A DNA stretch of 6,371 nt from Bacillota bacterium. Its GTDB lineage: Bacteria; Bacillota; Sulfobacillia; RBS10-35; JAJYVN01. Of this stretch, positions 5,551 to 6,371 are shown one piece after another; the first letter of the stretch is position 1; each line of letters opens with the position of its first letter. The position numbers and the translations under genes were made by a program. The stretch is from contig JAJYVN010000176.1 in NCBI GenBank assembly GCA_021791995.1, forward strand, positions 1 through 6,371, read 5' to 3'. The notes under the pieces were generated by a model, which saw only the letters and a list, made by a program, of their open reading frames with translations, was not told the DNA's origin and ran no database searches.

Positions 5551-6125
5551 GCACATTCTCCACCGACCTCGTCTCCCGCTATGGCGTGATCGGGGTCGCC
5601 TTGGCCATGACACTTGAAAGCGCCGGCATACCCATCCCCAGCGAGGTCGTCATGCCGCTGGCTGGCTTCGTCAGTCGTTCCCCCGCTGGTCTTGCCACCA
5701 TGATCGCTGCTGGTCTCGCCGGAAACCTTGTTGGCTCCTGGATCGGCTACGGAATCGGGCATGGCGTTGGACAGTCCGGACACAAGCCGCGTGCCTGGTT
5801 AGCAAAGCGTCACTGGGAAAAAGCACAGCAGTGGTTTGCGCAACACGGAAACGCGGCCGTGCTGATCGGGAGGGTGGTTCCGGTCATCCGGACCTATATT
5901 TCCTTTCCCGCCGGCGCGGCGGACATGCCCCTTGGCCGCTTCACAGCATATACCGCATTGGGTTCGGTGCTTTGGTCCGCCGCGCTTGCGTCGTTGGGGT
6001 ATGCCTTGGGAACCCGTTGGCAGGACATCGGCCCCTGGTTCACCCGATACACGGCAATCACACTGACGTTGGTTGTTGTCGCTGGGCTTGTGTGGGTGTG
6101 GCGGTACCGCCGTTCGCGAGCCTAA
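5535..6125 (+). CDS. DedA/SNARE-associated (VTT-fold) membrane protein
   Basis: This 196-residue integral membrane protein carries the DedA family signatures. ESAGIPIPSE (28-37) forms the first re-entrant segment, followed by GNLVGSWIGYGIG (63-75). The second conserved block runs from Phe101 through GRVVPVIR (112-119) to PAGAADM (125-131), with the conserved Arg113, Pro116 and Arg119. Hydrophobic helices follow and the tail is basic (WRYRRSRA). Length matches the family. DedA proteins move lipids across the membrane; named members include UptA of Bacillus subtilis for undecaprenyl phosphate and others for phosphatidylethanolamine. In this operon it could recycle a lipid carrier or product lipid, but the substrate is not readable here. 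It is the last plus-strand gene and its stop overlaps that of the convergent gene. Start choice rests on the AAGGAG site; an ATG at residue 25 would cut the first conserved region. Confidence 0.9.
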   Translation: MVLTLSTFSTDLVSRYGVIGVALAMTLESAGIPIPSEVVMPLAGFVSRSPAGLATMIAAGLAGNLVGSWIGYGIGHGVGQSGHKPRAWLAKRHWEKAQQWFAQHGNAAVLIGRVVPVIRTYISFPAGAADMPLGRFTAYTALGSVLWSAALASLGYALGTRWQDIGPWFTRYTAITLTLVVVAGLVWVWRYRRSRA

Positions 6126-6148
6126 GGCCGCCCGACCGACCGCACCCA
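6093..6148. terminator. Possible bidirectional hairpin across the convergent gene ends
   Basis: TGGGTGTGG (6093-6101) can pair with CCGCACCCA (6140-6148) with one wobble, and inside lies the perfect 12-base palindrome GGCGGTACCGCC (6100-6111). The structure spans both stop codons, where a shared terminator would be useful. Neither strand has a T-tract after it and much of it is coding, so terminator function is doubtful. Confidence 0.2.
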
Positions 6149-6371
6149 TGCGGCAACATATGGTGCAACCATCCGCACCGCAGCGCCCCGGTGGCTGACG
6201 CTGTCCTTGACCGATGCGGAGACCTGCGACAAACGCCGTCCATCCGGTAGCAGGAAGATCGAGTCGAAGCCGAATCCCTCGCTTCCGGCGATGTCCATGG
6301 CAATACTGCCGGAGACACTTCCATGGCCGATGTATTCGATGCCGCTGGGGAGTCGAAGAACCACCACGGTC
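6122..6371 (-). CDS. rdgB: RdgB/HAM1 non-canonical purine NTP pyrophosphatase, C-terminal part
   Basis: About 82 C-terminal residues are visible; the gene runs off the right edge and the true start is outside, since the family is about 200 residues long. The enzyme hydrolyses dITP, ITP and XTP to monophosphates in the cytoplasm, keeping deaminated purines out of DNA and RNA. The diagnostic block is GSEGFGFDSIF, matching the family's GFGYDPIF, and then VKDSVSHRGAAV, matching the EKnxiSHRgkA motif whose Ser, His and Arg contact the base. The Pro of GFGYDPIF is Ser here, a mild departure. The catalytic Asp and the N-terminal nucleotide-binding motif are outside the window. The gene converges on the DedA gene; its TAG (6124-6122) overlaps the DedA TAA (6123-6125). 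It is probably a housekeeping gene unrelated to the operon. Confidence 0.88.
   Translation of the reverse strand, partial: TVVVLRLPSGIEYIGHGSVSGSIAMDIAGSEGFGFDSIFLLPDGRRLSQVSASVKDSVSHRGAAVRMVAPYVAAWVRSVGRP

Overview
The window looks like a chromosomal segment of a moderately GC-rich bacterium, about 60% GC judged by eye. I favour a Bacillota lineage such as Sulfobacillus- or Alicyclobacillus-like spore formers. The reasons are strong AGGAGG-type ribosome binding sites, frequent GTG and TTG starts, and a gene set (UgtP/YkoN-type glycosyltransferase, NodB deacetylases, a YkoP-like protein) typical of that phylum. The taxonomic call is an inference without a search.

Left part (1-1342, minus strand): the left edge may hold the first codons of a minus-strand gene that runs out of the window. 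An AT-rich spacer without a recognised gene follows, with a hairpin just past the end of the next gene. Then comes a minus-strand lipoprotein of the polysaccharide deacetylase (NodB) fold. It has a duplicated 38-residue Ser/Thr linker and a degraded metal site.

Centre (1343-1536): a divergent spacer separates the lipoprotein from a five-gene plus-strand operon. It holds a weak -10-like box for the lipoprotein, a pair of inverted repeats and a possible 55-codon upstream ORF.

Operon (1537-6125, plus strand): (1) a GT28 glycosyltransferase of the monogalactosyldiacylglycerol synthase/UgtP type; (2) an MFS transporter joined to it by an ATGA overlap; (3) a membrane-anchored canonical polysaccharide deacetylase with a TTG start; (4) a YkoP-like protein of unknown function; (5) a DedA/SNARE-associated membrane protein with a TTG start inside the end of gene 4. 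The tight packing argues for one transcript. A reasonable reading is a glycolipid or lipid-linked glycan module: the glycosyltransferase makes a glycolipid on the inner leaflet, the MFS protein may flip it as LtaA does beside YpfP in Staphylococcus aureus, the deacetylase edits an N-acetylated glycan outside, and DedA may recycle a lipid carrier. The family assignments are well supported; the pathway is inferred.

Right edge (6122-6371, minus strand): the C-terminal part of an RdgB/HAM1 non-canonical purine NTP pyrophosphatase. It converges on the DedA gene and the two stop codons overlap. No RNA genes, CRISPR arrays, insertion sequences or phage genes were seen.
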